From positions 1 to 32,127 of IMG/VR virus record IMGVR_UViG_3300030389_001143: 32,127 nt of DNA. One strand, written 5' to 3'. Both the position numbers and the translations under genes were made by a program. This stretch comes from a virus. Positions within the stretch are counted from its first letter, which is position 1; the number at the start of each line of letters is the position of its first letter. The notes under the pieces were generated by a model that saw nothing but the letters and a program-made list of their open reading frames with translations, searched no databases and was not told the origin of the DNA. Shown here in pieces: positions 6,992 through 13,458 of the stretch.

Positions 6992-7816
6992 TTAAACTCC
7001 ACACATACCTTCACATTCATCATCAAAACTAAAACTTAACTGACTATCTTCACTATCAAAATCTATCTGATCTAAAGGTATTCTGTCTGCATGTAGAAAA
7101 ACTGGATCGGTATTATCTGACCTCGTATTCATAAGGTTGATCCCTCTTACATGATTATCCATATCAACAAGTTCTTTCCACAATACTTTGTCTTGTTTAA
7201 GCTGTTTCCATCTCTTATTTGAATTATAAGGGCAAAAAATACAGGAACTTCTTGGCGGTGTTGGATAGTTATTTTTATTATACCACTCTATACATTGACC
7301 TCTGCTCATATTCTGCTCTATTAAAGGATAGGTGTTAATGACATATTTGAGTTTATTCTCCTTTACTCTCTGCATTTCATCTGTAGAAATTCCGATCAAT
7401 AGCTCTACTTTCCATTTCTTTAAGTCTACTCTTTCTCCTTTCTTATAGCCCATGATCTCTCTTACCTTTTGCTCAACAGGAAAAATTTTGTATTGATAAG
7501 TGCATTGTCGTCTTAACATACCTCTGTTTCCTGTTTTTTCATTCAATGAAAAGAAAGGTATGGCTGGAAAGTAATGATTCTTTTCCTTAGTAGCTTTCAT
7601 AATATCTTTTTTTAGATTTCCCCATTTTACAACATGGACAGGATAAGATAGTTCTTTTTTTAACCATTCCAGATGTCTATAGACTTCATCTGGCTCTCCA
7701 CCTGTGTCAGCAAAAATAGCACAATTAACCATTGGTAATTGTCGTTTTTCAATCATTAAAGCCAATGCTGTACTTTGAACTCCAGCACCTAACGACAATA
7801 TTCTTAATGTTTTCAT
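6992..7816 (-). CDS. PP-loop ATPase of the PAPS-reductase-like family
   Basis: This 274-residue protein opens with 'RILSLGAGVQSTALAL', the PP-loop form found in phage adenine-nucleotide alpha-hydrolase or phosphoadenosine phosphosulfate reductase-like proteins. It continues with 'CAIFADTGGEPDEVY', 'RRQCTYQYKI' and a 'CIFCPYNSNKRW' CxxC motif, and ends with a Cys-rich tail, 'CEGMCGV'. Family members activate substrates with ATP and act in sulfur transfer or base/RNA modification. The paired cysteines suggest metal or Fe-S binding. It lies between helicase and terminase genes, so a role in nucleotide or DNA modification is more likely than sulfate assimilation, but this is inference. GGAGCA precedes the ATG. 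Confidence 0.83.
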   Translation of the reverse strand: MKTLRILSLGAGVQSTALALMIEKRQLPMVNCAIFADTGGEPDEVYRHLEWLKKELSYPVHVVKWGNLKKDIMKATKEKNHYFPAIPFFSLNEKTGNRGMLRRQCTYQYKIFPVEQKVREIMGYKKGERVDLKKWKVELLIGISTDEMQRVKENKLKYVINTYPLIEQNMSRGQCIEWYNKNNYPTPPRSSCIFCPYNSNKRWKQLKQDKVLWKELVDMDNHVRGINLMNTRSDNTDPVFLHADRIPLDQIDFDSEDSQLSFSFDDECEGMCGV

Positions 7817-7825
7817 GTTTTGCTC

Positions 7826-8698
7826 CTAGTCTAAGGACTTATCCCATATGTTATCATTTATTTGATGAAATGATCTTGTTTTACCATTCCATTTAAACTC
7901 TGCTTCACCAATACAGCCATAGAGATCAGCTTCTCTTACTTTCCTAACTTGAAAAAGAGTTTTCTCTGGCTCAAAAATTCTTTGAATAACCACAATTAAG
8001 TCAGCCTTGTTTGAGAAATGTGCTGATCCACTTATAGAATATCCATCAACCCTGTAAGTTCCATCTGATTCTCTTGGTAATTTTGTTGGGTGTGCAACCA
8101 GCCAAGTAACGCAGTTCGTTTCTCTGTTGAATCTTTTTATGTCTGATATGACATTACTGATATGCTCATCTTCTCTAAGATTGTTTTTTCTTAGACTATT
8201 TATTTCATTATAAGGATCAATGACTAAACCATCTATGTTATATAAATCTTTTGCTTGTCTAGCCACATTTAATATCCATTTTATATCTGGGCTTTCGTTT
8301 TCCATATCAATAAAATAAAAATGCTGACTTATAAACTTCAATGATTGCCCTAATTCATCTTTTGTAACCCTACCACTCATACCATAATCAAATGGCTTCA
8401 TCATATATTTCTCTACTAGCCTTTTAACATTGTTTGCCATACTGTGTTCTGGGCTAAAGATACAAAATTTCCAACCATGAATTTTACTCATTTGGATTAG
8501 TATATCTGCTAAAAAACTGCTCTTTCCATGATTCGGAACACCTGTCCAAACATGAAATGTTCCTCTAGCAACTTTGTACAAATTTTCTAATGCGTCAAAT
8601 CCAACATCAAATGGTTGTGCTGTATTGCCAGAATACAAATCAACTATAGATGATCTTATGTCTTGGACTGTATATAATCCTTCAATTTTTTTGCTCAT
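7826..8698 (-). CDS. DnaB/Twinkle-type replicative helicase domain protein
   Basis: This 290-residue RecA-fold ATPase has Walker A 'GVPNHGKS' (53-60), the typical 'WKFCIFSPEHSMANNVKRL' strand-helix, and Walker B 'GLVIDPYNEI'. It also has a late 'NCVTWLVAHPTKLPR' sensor motif and 'GSAHFSNKADLIVVIQR'. This is the helicase half of primase-helicases such as T7 gp4 or Twinkle, without a primase domain, so priming is presumably by the host. It is downstream of the replication initiator, which may load it. The initiation site GGAGCAGACAATGAGCAA is identical to two others in the genome, at 9822-9839 and 28738-28755. Confidence 0.88.
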   Translation of the reverse strand: MSKKIEGLYTVQDIRSSIVDLYSGNTAQPFDVGFDALENLYKVARGTFHVWTGVPNHGKSSFLADILIQMSKIHGWKFCIFSPEHSMANNVKRLVEKYMMKPFDYGMSGRVTKDELGQSLKFISQHFYFIDMENESPDIKWILNVARQAKDLYNIDGLVIDPYNEINSLRKNNLREDEHISNVISDIKRFNRETNCVTWLVAHPTKLPRESDGTYRVDGYSISGSAHFSNKADLIVVIQRIFEPEKTLFQVRKVREADLYGCIGEAEFKWNGKTRSFHQINDNIWDKSLD

Positions 8699-8715
8699 TG
8701 TCTGCTCCTAATTAA

Positions 8716-9297
8716 TTATCCAGCTAACCAGTTTTTATTCTTTGTCTTAATTTCAATTTGATCTTCCCACCGACCTTGATTGAGCCAAGTTGTTGCATGA
8801 CATATAAAACTTTGCTCGGTATCTTTTACACTATTTGCATAATTAGCCATACCTTTTATTAATTCATCTTCGGTTACTTCCTTTGACTTTACCAGATTAT
8901 TATATATTTTTTGACATTTCTTTTTCGCTATTTTTCTTGGCACTTTATCCCAGAACTTTTCAAACTTTGATGTAATATGTTTATCTTGAGTATTGTGTGC
9001 CAGTCTGGCACTAGCTAAGTGAATATTTGGCACTAACCCCATATTTAATTTATACAAGTTAAAACCAAATGCTCCATTTTTTTCTTTGCGTATTGTAATA
9101 AAATTTTGCTTCTCTAACTCTTGTATATATCTCACTATTGACCTTTTTGAACATTGACACAATTTAGCCAAATGTTCTTGGCTTGGATAGGCTTCTCCTT
9201 TTTCGTTTGCATAATTACAAATCATCAATAAAACTAGCTTTCCTATAGCAGAGTTAGTATTTTGCCTTACTCCCCAAGCTAGTGCTTCAAAACTCAT
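8716..9297 (-). CDS. Replication initiator / helicase-loader-like protein with winged helix
   Basis: This 193-residue protein has an N-terminal winged helix typical of phage replication proteins ('LMICNYANEKGEAYPSQEHLAKLCQCSKRSIVRYIQELEKQNFI', about 24-67). Its C-terminal region has the frequent 'FEKFWDKVPRKIAKKK ... HATTWLNQGRW' pattern. Such proteins bind the origin and recruit the helicase, which is encoded directly downstream. The ATG overlaps the stop of the HTH regulator (ATGA), so the two are translationally coupled. Origin repeats were not recognised inside the gene. Confidence 0.8.
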   Translation of the reverse strand: MSFEALAWGVRQNTNSAIGKLVLLMICNYANEKGEAYPSQEHLAKLCQCSKRSIVRYIQELEKQNFITIRKEKNGAFGFNLYKLNMGLVPNIHLASARLAHNTQDKHITSKFEKFWDKVPRKIAKKKCQKIYNNLVKSKEVTEDELIKGMANYANSVKDTEQSFICHATTWLNQGRWEDQIEIKTKNKNWLAG

Positions 9298-9488
9298 TGA
9301 TTGATCCCATAAAAATCATTTGGACTTACTTTGCCTTTTGTAATTTCATAAACTTTTAACATACCTTCTTTGCTTGGAATGACATTAGAATATCTCCATT
9401 TTGTAACTGTGGCTTCGCTTATGCCTATTTTCTTTGAAAACCTAGCAATACTTAGCTGTTCTTCCTTTAAAAAATCTTCAAATTTCAT
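9294..9488 (-). CDS. Cro/XRE-like helix-turn-helix regulator
   Basis: This 64-residue protein is little more than one HTH: 'LSIARFSKKIGISEATVTKWRYSNVIPSKEGMLKVYEITKGKVSPNDF' is a clear XRE/Cro layout. It is the first gene of the leftward replication-terminase unit and faces the rightward early genes across a 131-base control region. This is where a Cro-like switch or autorepressor would sit. There is no second repressor and no integrase, so it is more likely a timing regulator than part of a lysogeny switch. Shine-Dalgarno AGGAG precedes the ATG. Confidence 0.83.
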   Translation of the reverse strand: MKFEDFLKEEQLSIARFSKKIGISEATVTKWRYSNVIPSKEGMLKVYEITKGKVSPNDFYGINQ

Positions 9489-9522
9489 TTCTATCTCCTG
9501 TTTATAATACTTTGGTAACTGA

Positions 9523-9531
9523 ATGATAACA
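9523..9531 (-). promoter_or_regulatory. Putative leftward extended -10 promoter for the replication unit
   Basis: TGTTATCAT on the minus strand fits an extended -10 (TGn followed by TATCAT), 35 bases before the ATG at 9488. The same TGTTATCAT occurs upstream of the prohead protease (31164-31172). No good -35 is visible at the right distance, so the call is tentative. Confidence 0.4.
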
Positions 9532-9558
9532 TATATTGAAAATAAATCTAGATAATAG

Positions 9559-9586
9559 TTGCATATATATAATATTAGTATAGAAT
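9559..9586 (+). promoter_or_regulatory. Rightward early promoter
   Basis: TTGCAT (9559-9564), a 16-base spacer and TAGAAT (9581-9586) precede the leader AAAAACTTAAATAGGAG (9597-9613) and the ATG at 9620. The leader is identical to the ones at 12850-12866 and, on the minus strand, upstream of 32037. The 131-base gap 9489-9619 thus holds divergent promoters and presumably operators for the adjacent HTH protein. No clear inverted-repeat operator stands out. Confidence 0.6.
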
Positions 9587-9619
9587 AGATATTACTAAAA
9601 ACTTAAATAGGAGTTAAAA

Positions 9620-9817
9620 ATGGAATCACAAATATTAACAATTTTAAATGAAGCTGTGCAAGAAGGTGTAAAAGCAATTCACTCAATAAAAAATGGAAAT
9701 GGAAGTATGGAAAATCTAAAGATTATTGGTAGAGCTGAACTTGCAGAAGAAGTGCTTGAAAAAATGACAGGAAAAAAAATAACACTATTGCAAGATACAA
9801 GAGATACCTATAACTAA
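9620..9817 (+). CDS. First gene of rightward early unit, unknown function
   Basis: This 65-residue protein is mostly helical ('ILTILNEAVQEGVKAIHSIKNG', 'GRAELAEEVLEKMTGKKITLL'), with no recognised family. It directly follows the rightward promoter and the shared leader, with GGAG 6 bases before the ATG, so it is probably made early and strongly. Small proteins in this position often act on host functions, but nothing in the sequence shows a target. Confidence 0.75.
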   Translation: MESQILTILNEAVQEGVKAIHSIKNGNGSMENLKIIGRAELAEEVLEKMTGKKITLLQDTRDTYN

Positions 9818-9831
9818 CTATGGAGCAGACA

Positions 9832-10212
9832 ATGAGCAAACAAGTTACAATAGTGGCAAAAGGCATAATTCTTGATGGTGTGATTGATGATATGCTGAAA
9901 GAATTATCTATAGCAATATCTGATACAGAAACTTTATGGAAAGATTATCTACATTACAGACCATGTATTTTAAATTGTGCAAGATTGTATAATTATATTT
10001 CTTTTAAATTTCTTACAAAGGAATCTGTAATGCAAAGTTGGTTTGAATATAAAGACCAAAATGATGATAGAGCTGTTCATGGATTTATTGATTATTGCAT
10101 TATGCTTTTTACCAATGATCCAGAAATGCAAAAAACGACAGAATTAGAACAAGAATATATAAACAAGAAACTTAAAGAAAGAATCCAAAAACTTAATAGG
10201 AGTATACAATGA
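9832..10212 (+). CDS. Unknown early protein upstream of the Erf recombinase
   Basis: I chose the ATG at 9832 (126 residues) over that at 9820 because GGAG at 9822-9825 is then correctly spaced. The earlier ATG would place this Shine-Dalgarno inside its own coding sequence and has none upstream. The protein has aromatic-rich helices in the middle ('LHYRPCILNCARLYNYISFKF') and a charged helical C-terminus. Its stop overlaps the Erf ATG (ATGA), so the two are coupled and it could be a partner of the recombination protein. I recognise no family. Confidence 0.75.
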   Translation: MSKQVTIVAKGIILDGVIDDMLKELSIAISDTETLWKDYLHYRPCILNCARLYNYISFKFLTKESVMQSWFEYKDQNDDRAVHGFIDYCIMLFTNDPEMQKTTELEQEYINKKLKERIQKLNRSIQ

Positions 10213-10691
10213 GCAACTTAGATAAAATAAACAAACCAGATTTAGATGAAATGATGAAAAATGATAAGACTGACAATTTTAACACTATGCACTTGAAAGA
10301 CTTTGCAAATGCAAGGCTTGAAATACAAAAAGCAGACATACCTCAAAATGGTGTTATGAACTCGCATGGAAAGCAATACAATTATACTAAGTTAGAAGAT
10401 ATGATTAATATTGCCGAGCCAATACTTTTAAAACACAATCTTTTGTCAAATTTCACAGAGATAGAAACAGAAGAAGGAAACAATGTAAAAATAAAATACA
10501 GAATGAGGATCACTCATGTTATCAATAGACAATACTTTGAATCTATCATAACTGTATATTCTGGAAGAAGAAGTCAAGAAATTGGAACACAAATGACTTA
10601 CGCAAGAAGATACTTGTATGAATCTATCTTGTTAATTAGAGGAACACCAGATACAGACGCAGATGATGGCAAGAGGGGTGATTTATCATGA
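10209..10691 (+). CDS. erf: ERF-family single-strand annealing protein
   Basis: This 160-residue protein carries the core of the ERF superfamily: 'HGKQYNYTKLEDMINIAEPILLKHNLL', beta-strands with 'RMRITHVIN', then 'QEIGTQMTYARRYLYESILLI' and 'TDADDG'. These proteins anneal complementary single strands during phage recombination and can circularise or concatenate terminally redundant DNA, in keeping with the repeat at the window ends. It is short compared with P22 Erf and ends soon after the core. It lies in the same operon as an SSB-like protein. Upstream it reads AAAAACTTAATAGGAG, one base short of the shared leader. Confidence 0.87.
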   Translation: MSNLDKINKPDLDEMMKNDKTDNFNTMHLKDFANARLEIQKADIPQNGVMNSHGKQYNYTKLEDMINIAEPILLKHNLLSNFTEIETEEGNNVKIKYRMRITHVINRQYFESIITVYSGRRSQEIGTQMTYARRYLYESILLIRGTPDTDADDGKRGDLS

Positions 10692-10906
10692 ACGAACATG
10701 AGATATTAAAAAACATACCTAAAAAAACAGCAGTTGCAAAGCAAATTAAAAATCGCATGGTTTCTGGTCAAGTTACTGAAGTTGAGCATGAATATTTAAG
10801 AAGATATTGCTACAAACACGACATAACTATGAGTGCATTAGTGCGTGAAGTTATGCGTTACTTTTTAACAAATATGGAGAAAAAAGAAAATGGTAATAAC
10901 AAATAG
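10688..10906 (+). CDS. Small ribbon-helix-helix-like protein
   Basis: This 72-residue, basic protein has 'VEHEYLRRYCYKHDITMSALVREVMRYFLTNM' in its C-terminal half. This resembles the helix-turn-helix part of Arc/MetJ ribbon-helix-helix DNA-binding proteins ('MSALVREVMRYFL' fits the second helix). It overlaps the erf stop by 4 bases. It may regulate the early unit or bind DNA with the recombination proteins. The family assignment is by eye and moderate. Confidence 0.62.
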   Translation: MNEHEILKNIPKKTAVAKQIKNRMVSGQVTEVEHEYLRRYCYKHDITMSALVREVMRYFLTNMEKKENGNNK

Positions 10907-11087
10907 TATATTAAGAGATGAAGTGAAAGAGTTGGAAAATGATATGTCTGTGGGCGACCTTATCAGATACACAACTTCTGACAATGTTCTGATTGGCATT
11001 AACAATGTTCTTGAAGAAATAGCTATAGATAGAATTATTGAAAGAACTCAAGACTTTGAAAAAATAGAGAAAAGAGGGAAAGTATAA
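10890..11087 (+). CDS. Unknown small acidic early protein
   Basis: This 65-residue, helical, charged protein has no recognised motif. The ATG lies within the end of the previous gene, with GGAG about 10 bases upstream. Its stop overlaps the next ATG (TAATG at 11085-11089), so it belongs to a tightly packed run of small early genes. Confidence 0.62.
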   Translation: MVITNSILRDEVKELENDMSVGDLIRYTTSDNVLIGINNVLEEIAIDRIIERTQDFEKIEKRGKV

Positions 11088-11242
11088 TGGATAAATATGA
11101 AAGCGAAATATATCAAGGTGAATATCCTCAAGCAAGTGCGGATCATCATGAAGATCATTACAAAATGACGAAGCAAAATGAAGAAGCAGAATACAATCAA
11201 TGGGAATTAGAACAACAAGAAAAAGATGAATTAGGAGATTAA
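11087..11242 (+). CDS. 51-residue acidic, His/Gln/Glu-rich small protein
   Basis: The ATG overlaps the preceding stop (TAATG) with AGGG upstream, and the frame is open for 51 codons to TAA at 11240-11242. The product is very acidic, with a 'DHHEDHYK' cluster that could bind metal and a glutamine/glutamate-rich helical tail. The following gene begins 2 bases later with GGAG inside this gene's last codons, so spacing and translation signals fit a real gene. No family is recognised. Confidence 0.68.
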   Translation: MDKYESEIYQGEYPQASADHHEDHYKMTKQNEEAEYNQWELEQQEKDELGD

Positions 11243-11243
11243 A

Positions 11244-11453
11244 ATGGATTATGAAAATATCACAATAGAGAAGATGGATAAATTTTTAGATACAGTTGAT
11301 GTTAATGCACTTGCAATAATGAATATAACTGTAGATGTGCATAAGACTTTAAAATTTCTAAAAACTTATGTACAAGAAAATAAAAATTTATATATAGAAA
11401 ATCATTATGAGTGTATCAAAAGAACAAACGAAAAACTTAAAATGGAGAAGTAA
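11244..11453 (+). CDS. Unknown small helical protein
   Basis: This 69-residue protein has a strong Shine-Dalgarno (GGAG, 6 bases before the ATG) and a stop 2 bases before the SSB-like gene. It is helical ('FLDTVDVNALAIMNITVDVHKTLKFLKTYVQEN') with a lysine-rich end. Its last codons contain the GGAG of the next gene. No function can be assigned from sequence. Confidence 0.68.
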   Translation: MDYENITIEKMDKFLDTVDVNALAIMNITVDVHKTLKFLKTYVQENKNLYIENHYECIKRTNEKLKMEK

Positions 11454-11454
11454 A

Positions 11455-11784
11455 ATGAGCTATGATTTTATGAAAAACGCAATTAAGAAACAAACAAAAA
11501 ATGGTAATGAGTATACTGTCAAAGAATTTCATGGAAGGCTTTGGAAGAACGACAGCGATAATCCAAAAGCTCCAGTTGTGAAAGGAAATATGAATGTTGG
11601 CGGTGAAGAATGGCAAGTCAGTTTATTTAAAAATGAAGATGGCAGTTATAATATTGTTACTCAAGAGCCTTATGGTAAAAACCATGTTGGCGGTGAGGAT
11701 TACTCAAAGCCACCAAAATCAGATTCTCAAAAAACCACAATGGAAAAGTTAGAAGATGAATTTAATGATGACATTCCATTTTAG
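11455..11784 (+). CDS. SSB-like single-stranded-DNA-binding candidate with acidic DDIPF tail
   Basis: I start at 11455 (109 residues), where GGAG lies 7 bases upstream. An earlier ATG at 11407 would overlap the preceding gene. The body is small and beta-rich, with repeated 'VGGE' segments and aromatic residues ('FHGRLWKND', 'EEWQVSLF'). A flexible charged linker leads to the C-terminus 'EFNDDIPF'. That end is the hallmark of bacterial and phage SSB proteins, used to recruit partners. The core does not look like a canonical OB-fold SSB, so it may be a divergent one. Its neighbours (Erf upstream) support the role. Confidence 0.65.
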   Translation: MSYDFMKNAIKKQTKNGNEYTVKEFHGRLWKNDSDNPKAPVVKGNMNVGGEEWQVSLFKNEDGSYNIVTQEPYGKNHVGGEDYSKPPKSDSQKTTMEKLEDEFNDDIPF

Positions 11785-11786
11785 TT

Positions 11787-11888
11787 ATGTTTATACTTGG
11801 TAATTGTAGTTTCCTAAAAGACCTTGCTCCTAATGGTAAGGCATTTAAGTTCTCCCACCAGAAATGGTGGGAGTTTTTTAAAAGGTAA
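11787..11888 (+). CDS. 33-residue ORF reading through the terminator (leader-peptide candidate)
   Basis: ATG at 11787 opens a frame of 33 codons to TAA at 11886-11888. It includes the whole GAAA-capped terminator, which encodes the 'SHQKWWEFFK' part. The stop is 4 bases before the dioxygenase ATG. No good Shine-Dalgarno is visible, so translation could be weak or coupled to the SSB-like gene, whose stop is 2 bases upstream. If translated, ribosomes would melt the hairpin and reduce termination. It could also be a chance frame. Confidence 0.35.
   Translation: MFILGNCSFLKDLAPNGKAFKFSHQKWWEFFKR
11852..11879 (+). terminator. Rho-independent terminator after the SSB-like gene
   Basis: A perfect 9-bp stem CTCCCACCA (11852-11860) / TGGTGGGAG (11865-11873) with a GAAA tetraloop is followed by T6 (11874-11879). 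This is the strongest terminator in the window. It separates the recombination genes from the dioxygenase gene, whose ATG is only 14 bases downstream, so the dioxygenase must be reached by readthrough. No promoter fits in the 13-base gap. Confidence 0.88.
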
Positions 11889-11892
11889 AGAA

Positions 11893-12483
11893 ATGGGTAA
11901 ACTGAAACATTTAAATCAACAATTTTTTACAGATAATATTACCTACGATCAAAACCAAGATTCAGAATATGGGATTGTGCCAATTAAAATGGAAGATAAT
12001 GCAGTTGATCTTGTACTAAAAGAAGTTATGCAATATGGTGAGGAAGTTAAAACATCAACAACTGACAAAAACCTATCACATATGAGAAAAGTTGATTGTT
12101 GGAGATTAAATCAAAAAGAATCAATCACCGCAGAATTAATTAGCCACGCACTCATTGATATCAACAAAGAGTTAAATTATAAACTTTCTGGTATACAAGA
12201 CATTCAATATTTAGAATATCATCAAGGCGGAAAATATGATTGGCACTCTGACATTGGCTCTGGTGTGGCTTCCATGAGAAAAATATCAATTTCATGGGTA
12301 TTGAATAAAGGTTTTGTGGGCGGAGATTTAGAATTTTTTAGTGATGGTAATATCATTACTTACAACCCAACACCAAATAAACTTGTATCTTTCACAAGTT
12401 TTTTAAATCATAGAGTAACACCTGTTGAAAAGGGAATAAGAAAATGTATTGTTGCATGGGTGTTTGGAGAATCATGGAGATAA
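11893..12483 (+). CDS. 2-oxoglutarate/Fe(II)-dependent dioxygenase (prolyl-4-hydroxylase-like)
   Basis: The start at 11893 (196 residues) lies after the terminator and has AAAGGT upstream. An open frame extends to 11824 but would run through the hairpin from a TTG. The metal and cosubstrate residues are H118 and D120 in 'YDWHSDIG', H173 in 'FLNHRVTPV' and R183 in 'KGIRKCIVAW'. These form the full HxD...H...R set of the PKHD-type/P4H family. Such oxygenases are common in marine phages, and their substrates are unknown. The gene is downstream of a terminator in the early unit, so its dose is probably lower or delayed. Confidence 0.9.
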   Translation: MGKLKHLNQQFFTDNITYDQNQDSEYGIVPIKMEDNAVDLVLKEVMQYGEEVKTSTTDKNLSHMRKVDCWRLNQKESITAELISHALIDINKELNYKLSGIQDIQYLEYHQGGKYDWHSDIGSGVASMRKISISWVLNKGFVGGDLEFFSDGNIITYNPTPNKLVSFTSFLNHRVTPVEKGIRKCIVAWVFGESWR

Positions 12484-12486
12484 ATT

Positions 12487-12702
12487 ATGACTATAGAAAA
12501 TGACCAACTAGAATATGACAGAGTTACTAAAAAATATCAGAAAGAAATGGATTATATAGTAGACAAGATCAATAAAGAAATGAAAAAAGAAAGTTCAGAA
12601 GAAAAAACAAATAAAATAGCAAGACTTTTTTTAGATTTAACTACAATAAGCAAAGCAAAAATACTTGTTGAAAATGTAAAACCTACACAAAAACAAGAAT
12701 AA
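12487..12702 (+). CDS. Small charged coiled-coil-like protein, unknown function
   Basis: This 71-residue protein is strongly charged and helical throughout ('RVTKKYQKEMDYIVDKINKEMKKESSEEKTNKIARLFLDLTTISKAKILVE'). It starts 3 bases after the dioxygenase stop, with GGAG in the last codons of that gene. It may be a small partner protein, but nothing identifies it. Confidence 0.68.
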   Translation: MTIENDQLEYDRVTKKYQKEMDYIVDKINKEMKKESSEEKTNKIARLFLDLTTISKAKILVENVKPTQKQE

Positions 12703-12790
12703 TTTTAAAATAAATTAAAAATAATTCAAAATAATTTATATTCTTTATATAAATCAATCACTTAAAGCCCTATTTATTTATCATATACTA

Positions 12791-12819
12791 TTGACATATA
12801 TACCATTATTTTATATAGT
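12791..12819 (+). promoter_or_regulatory. Strong rightward promoter, second copy of the TTGACA cassette
   Basis: TTGACA (12791-12796), 17 bases and TATAGT (12814-12819) form a near-consensus sigma-70-type promoter. Its first 16 bases are identical to the leftward early promoter at the window ends. The leader AAAAACTTAAATAGGAG (12850-12866) follows, then the ATG at 12874. The rest of the 171-base gap 12703-12873 is AT-rich sequence with no other feature that I see. Confidence 0.75.
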
Positions 12820-12873
12820 TTGTATATAGGTTGATGACAACTTATAAATAAAAACTTAAATAGGAGATAAAAA

Positions 12874-13044
12874 ATGTTCGGATCAGCACCAGATATGAGA
12901 TGGCTAACACAAGGCGAGGACACTTCTGATTGGGATAAAGGAATAGAAGAAGGAACAGAAGATTGTCATGCAAGAGGAGAAACAGGTTATTATCCAAAAA
13001 TTGAAAATGATGATTATGACGAGTTTGAAGATTATTGGGATTAA
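12874..13044 (+). CDS. 56-residue very acidic protein under its own promoter
   Basis: ATG at 12874 follows the shared leader with GGAG 7 bases upstream, and the frame runs to TAA at 13042-13044. The protein is rich in Asp, Glu, Trp and Tyr, ending in 'DDYDEFEDYWD'. Such small DNA-mimic-like acidic proteins are often inhibitors of host DNA-binding enzymes, which would be a reasonable test here but is not shown. A GAAA-capped hairpin lies just after its stop. Confidence 0.75.
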   Translation: MFGSAPDMRWLTQGEDTSDWDKGIEEGTEDCHARGETGYYPKIENDDYDEFEDYWD

Positions 13045-13052
13045 CTTTAACA

Positions 13053-13070
13053 GGGAGCAGAAATGCTCCC
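13053..13070 (+). terminator. GAAA-capped hairpin after the acidic early gene (weak terminator or processing site)
   Basis: A perfect 7-bp stem GGGAGCA (13053-13059) / TGCTCCC (13064-13070) encloses GAAA. It starts 8 bases after a stop codon and ends 9 bases before the next Shine-Dalgarno. The following ACATTTTATGG is only moderately T-rich, so termination would be partial. It may instead separate or stabilise mRNA segments. Confidence 0.6.
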
Positions 13071-13089
13071 ACATTTTATGGAGTAGACA

Positions 13090-13437
13090 ATGAGCAATAT
13101 TAAAAAATCTAAGTCTTGGCTTAACAGTTTGAAGTTTAAATTAGTTGAGATAGAAAAGACTTCATACTTTGATAGTCATGGTGTAACAAACATAGTTGAC
13201 TGGGCAGAGGAACGAGGTCTTGATCCTTACGACTTTGACAAACTATATGAGGGTGAGTTAGAAACTGTGGGTAATTGGAAACTAGATACAGGGGAACGAT
13301 TAAAAAACCCAAATGGAAATCCAATTAAATGTTCCCAAAGTCATTGGGAGATGGTAAAGAAAGTGCGACCAAACAAAGTAGTAGCTGGTGTTGGTTATTG
13401 GACAGAACCTTGCAATAAAAAATATACAAAAAAATAG
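13090..13437 (+). CDS. Unknown basic protein of the rightward unit
   Basis: This 115-residue protein is basic at both ends, with a central acidic part ('VDWAEERGLDPYDFDKLYEGELE') and a segment 'GERLKNPNGNPIKCSQSHWEMV' that looks structured. No family is recognised. Its initiation region GGAGTAGACAATGAGCAA differs by one base from the cassette at 8691-8708, 9822-9839 and 28738-28755. It lies between a GAAA hairpin and the last gene of the unit. Confidence 0.72.
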   Translation: MSNIKKSKSWLNSLKFKLVEIEKTSYFDSHGVTNIVDWAEERGLDPYDFDKLYEGELETVGNWKLDTGERLKNPNGNPIKCSQSHWEMVKKVRPNKVVAGVGYWTEPCNKKYTKK

Positions 13438-13458
13438 GAGCAACTATAGGAGAGTTTT

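Noticed and set aside
9489-9619. Operator palindromes for the Cro-like protein
   Set aside because: Several short AT-rich partial inverted repeats exist, but none is long or repeated enough to separate from background.
11824-11892. N-terminal extension of the dioxygenase from a TTG
   Set aside because: It would translate the terminator hairpin in this frame, lacks a proper Shine-Dalgarno, and the residues before 11893 are unlike the family. The ATG at 11893 is better.
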